Shown: one piece after another, positions 32,200 through 32,407 of the stretch
Layout: the number at the start of each line of letters is the position of its first letter
Numbering within the stretch: position 1 is the first letter of the stretch
Source of the DNA: Desulfobacterales bacterium
GTDB taxonomy: Bacteria; Desulfobacterota; Desulfobacteria; Desulfobacterales; C00003060
Direction of reading: 5' to 3'
Assembly (NCBI GenBank): GCA_023129535.1
Contig: JAGMBW010000028.1
Location: 1 to 32,407 of the forward strand
Length of the DNA: 32,407 nucleotides
The notes under the pieces: generated by a model
What the model was told of the DNA's origin: nothing
Seen by the model: only the letters and a program-made list of their open reading frames with translations
The model's database searches: none
Translations under genes and position numbers: made by a program

Positions 32200-32407
32200 A
32201 GCTTCAATATGTTTTTGACCCCCTCCCTTTTTTCCCTCTTTCCACAACCCGGACTACAAGAAATCAAACCATCACCCCTGCAACATTATCTTGCCCGCCC
32301 TACCAAATTGACCCGAAGATGACAAAGCTCTGGTTGTTGTGAGGGTTCCTCTGCCATAGCTTGCGTTCCTTTTTTCGTATAAGTTCAGCTGTCTATTTTT
32401 TTGACAA

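Noticed and set aside
31950-32342. Frames at the right edge of the window
   Set aside because: They cross the duplicated palindromes and have no recognisable protein features.

Overview
The window looks like a chromosomal segment of a Gram-negative anaerobe, most likely a deltaproteobacterium in the broad sense (Desulfobacterota). This is inferred from a complete-looking type II secretion (T2SS) operon with a PilM-type GspL, a GspN, an ExeA-like GspA and a GspB-like TPR protein, together with outer-membrane and surface proteins of a kind common in that group. No rRNA, tRNA, CRISPR array or classical insertion sequence was seen.

Layout. Positions 1-660 (+) hold a higBA toxin-antitoxin pair whose toxin gene is cut by the window edge. 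From 20421 down to 869 (-) runs a long co-directional T2SS locus in the order gspF, (broken IVP gene), gspG, gspH, gspI, gspJ, gspK, gspL, (IVP gene), gspM, gspN, gspC, gspA/exeA, a gspB-like TPR gene, (DUF559 endonuclease-like gene), gspD, two tiny membrane proteins, gspE, a cohesin-domain protein and a Crp/Fnr-type regulator. The prepilin peptidase GspO is not in the window. From 20907 (+) runs a divergent surface module: a TPR/outer-membrane beta-barrel protein, a FecR-domain protein with a huge Thr-rich tail, and a 2610-residue modular protein. That protein carries thrombospondin-3, PKD, alpha/alpha-toroid, dockerin-like EF-hand and CFI-box C-terminal modules. A small coiled-coil/TM gene and palindromic repeats end the window.

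How it fits together. The gsp genes would build the inner-membrane platform (F, L, M, C), the cytoplasmic ATPase (E), the pseudopilus (G, H, I, J, K) and the outer-membrane secretin (D), with A/B-like proteins helping secretin assembly through peptidoglycan. The cohesin protein and the giant protein with dockerin-like loops are candidate exported partners; this is inference.

The most striking feature is repeat invasion. Almost every gap in the gsp operon carries arrays of 7-, 8- or 9-bp units or other palindromic repeats. The 8-bp family, and two of the 9-bp loci, are built as a left arm, a short spacer and an inverse-complement right arm. Two such arm pairs enclose a four-helix-bundle (23S rRNA IVP/S23-type) gene, and a third IVP 3' remnant lies beside an 8-bp array ahead of gspD. 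A DUF559 gene is likewise enclosed by inverted C-rich repeats. The arrays supply start regions, ribosome-binding sites, leader residues and stop codons to several gsp genes. I regard these gene-in-inverted-repeat cassettes as the best candidate for an undescribed system in the window.
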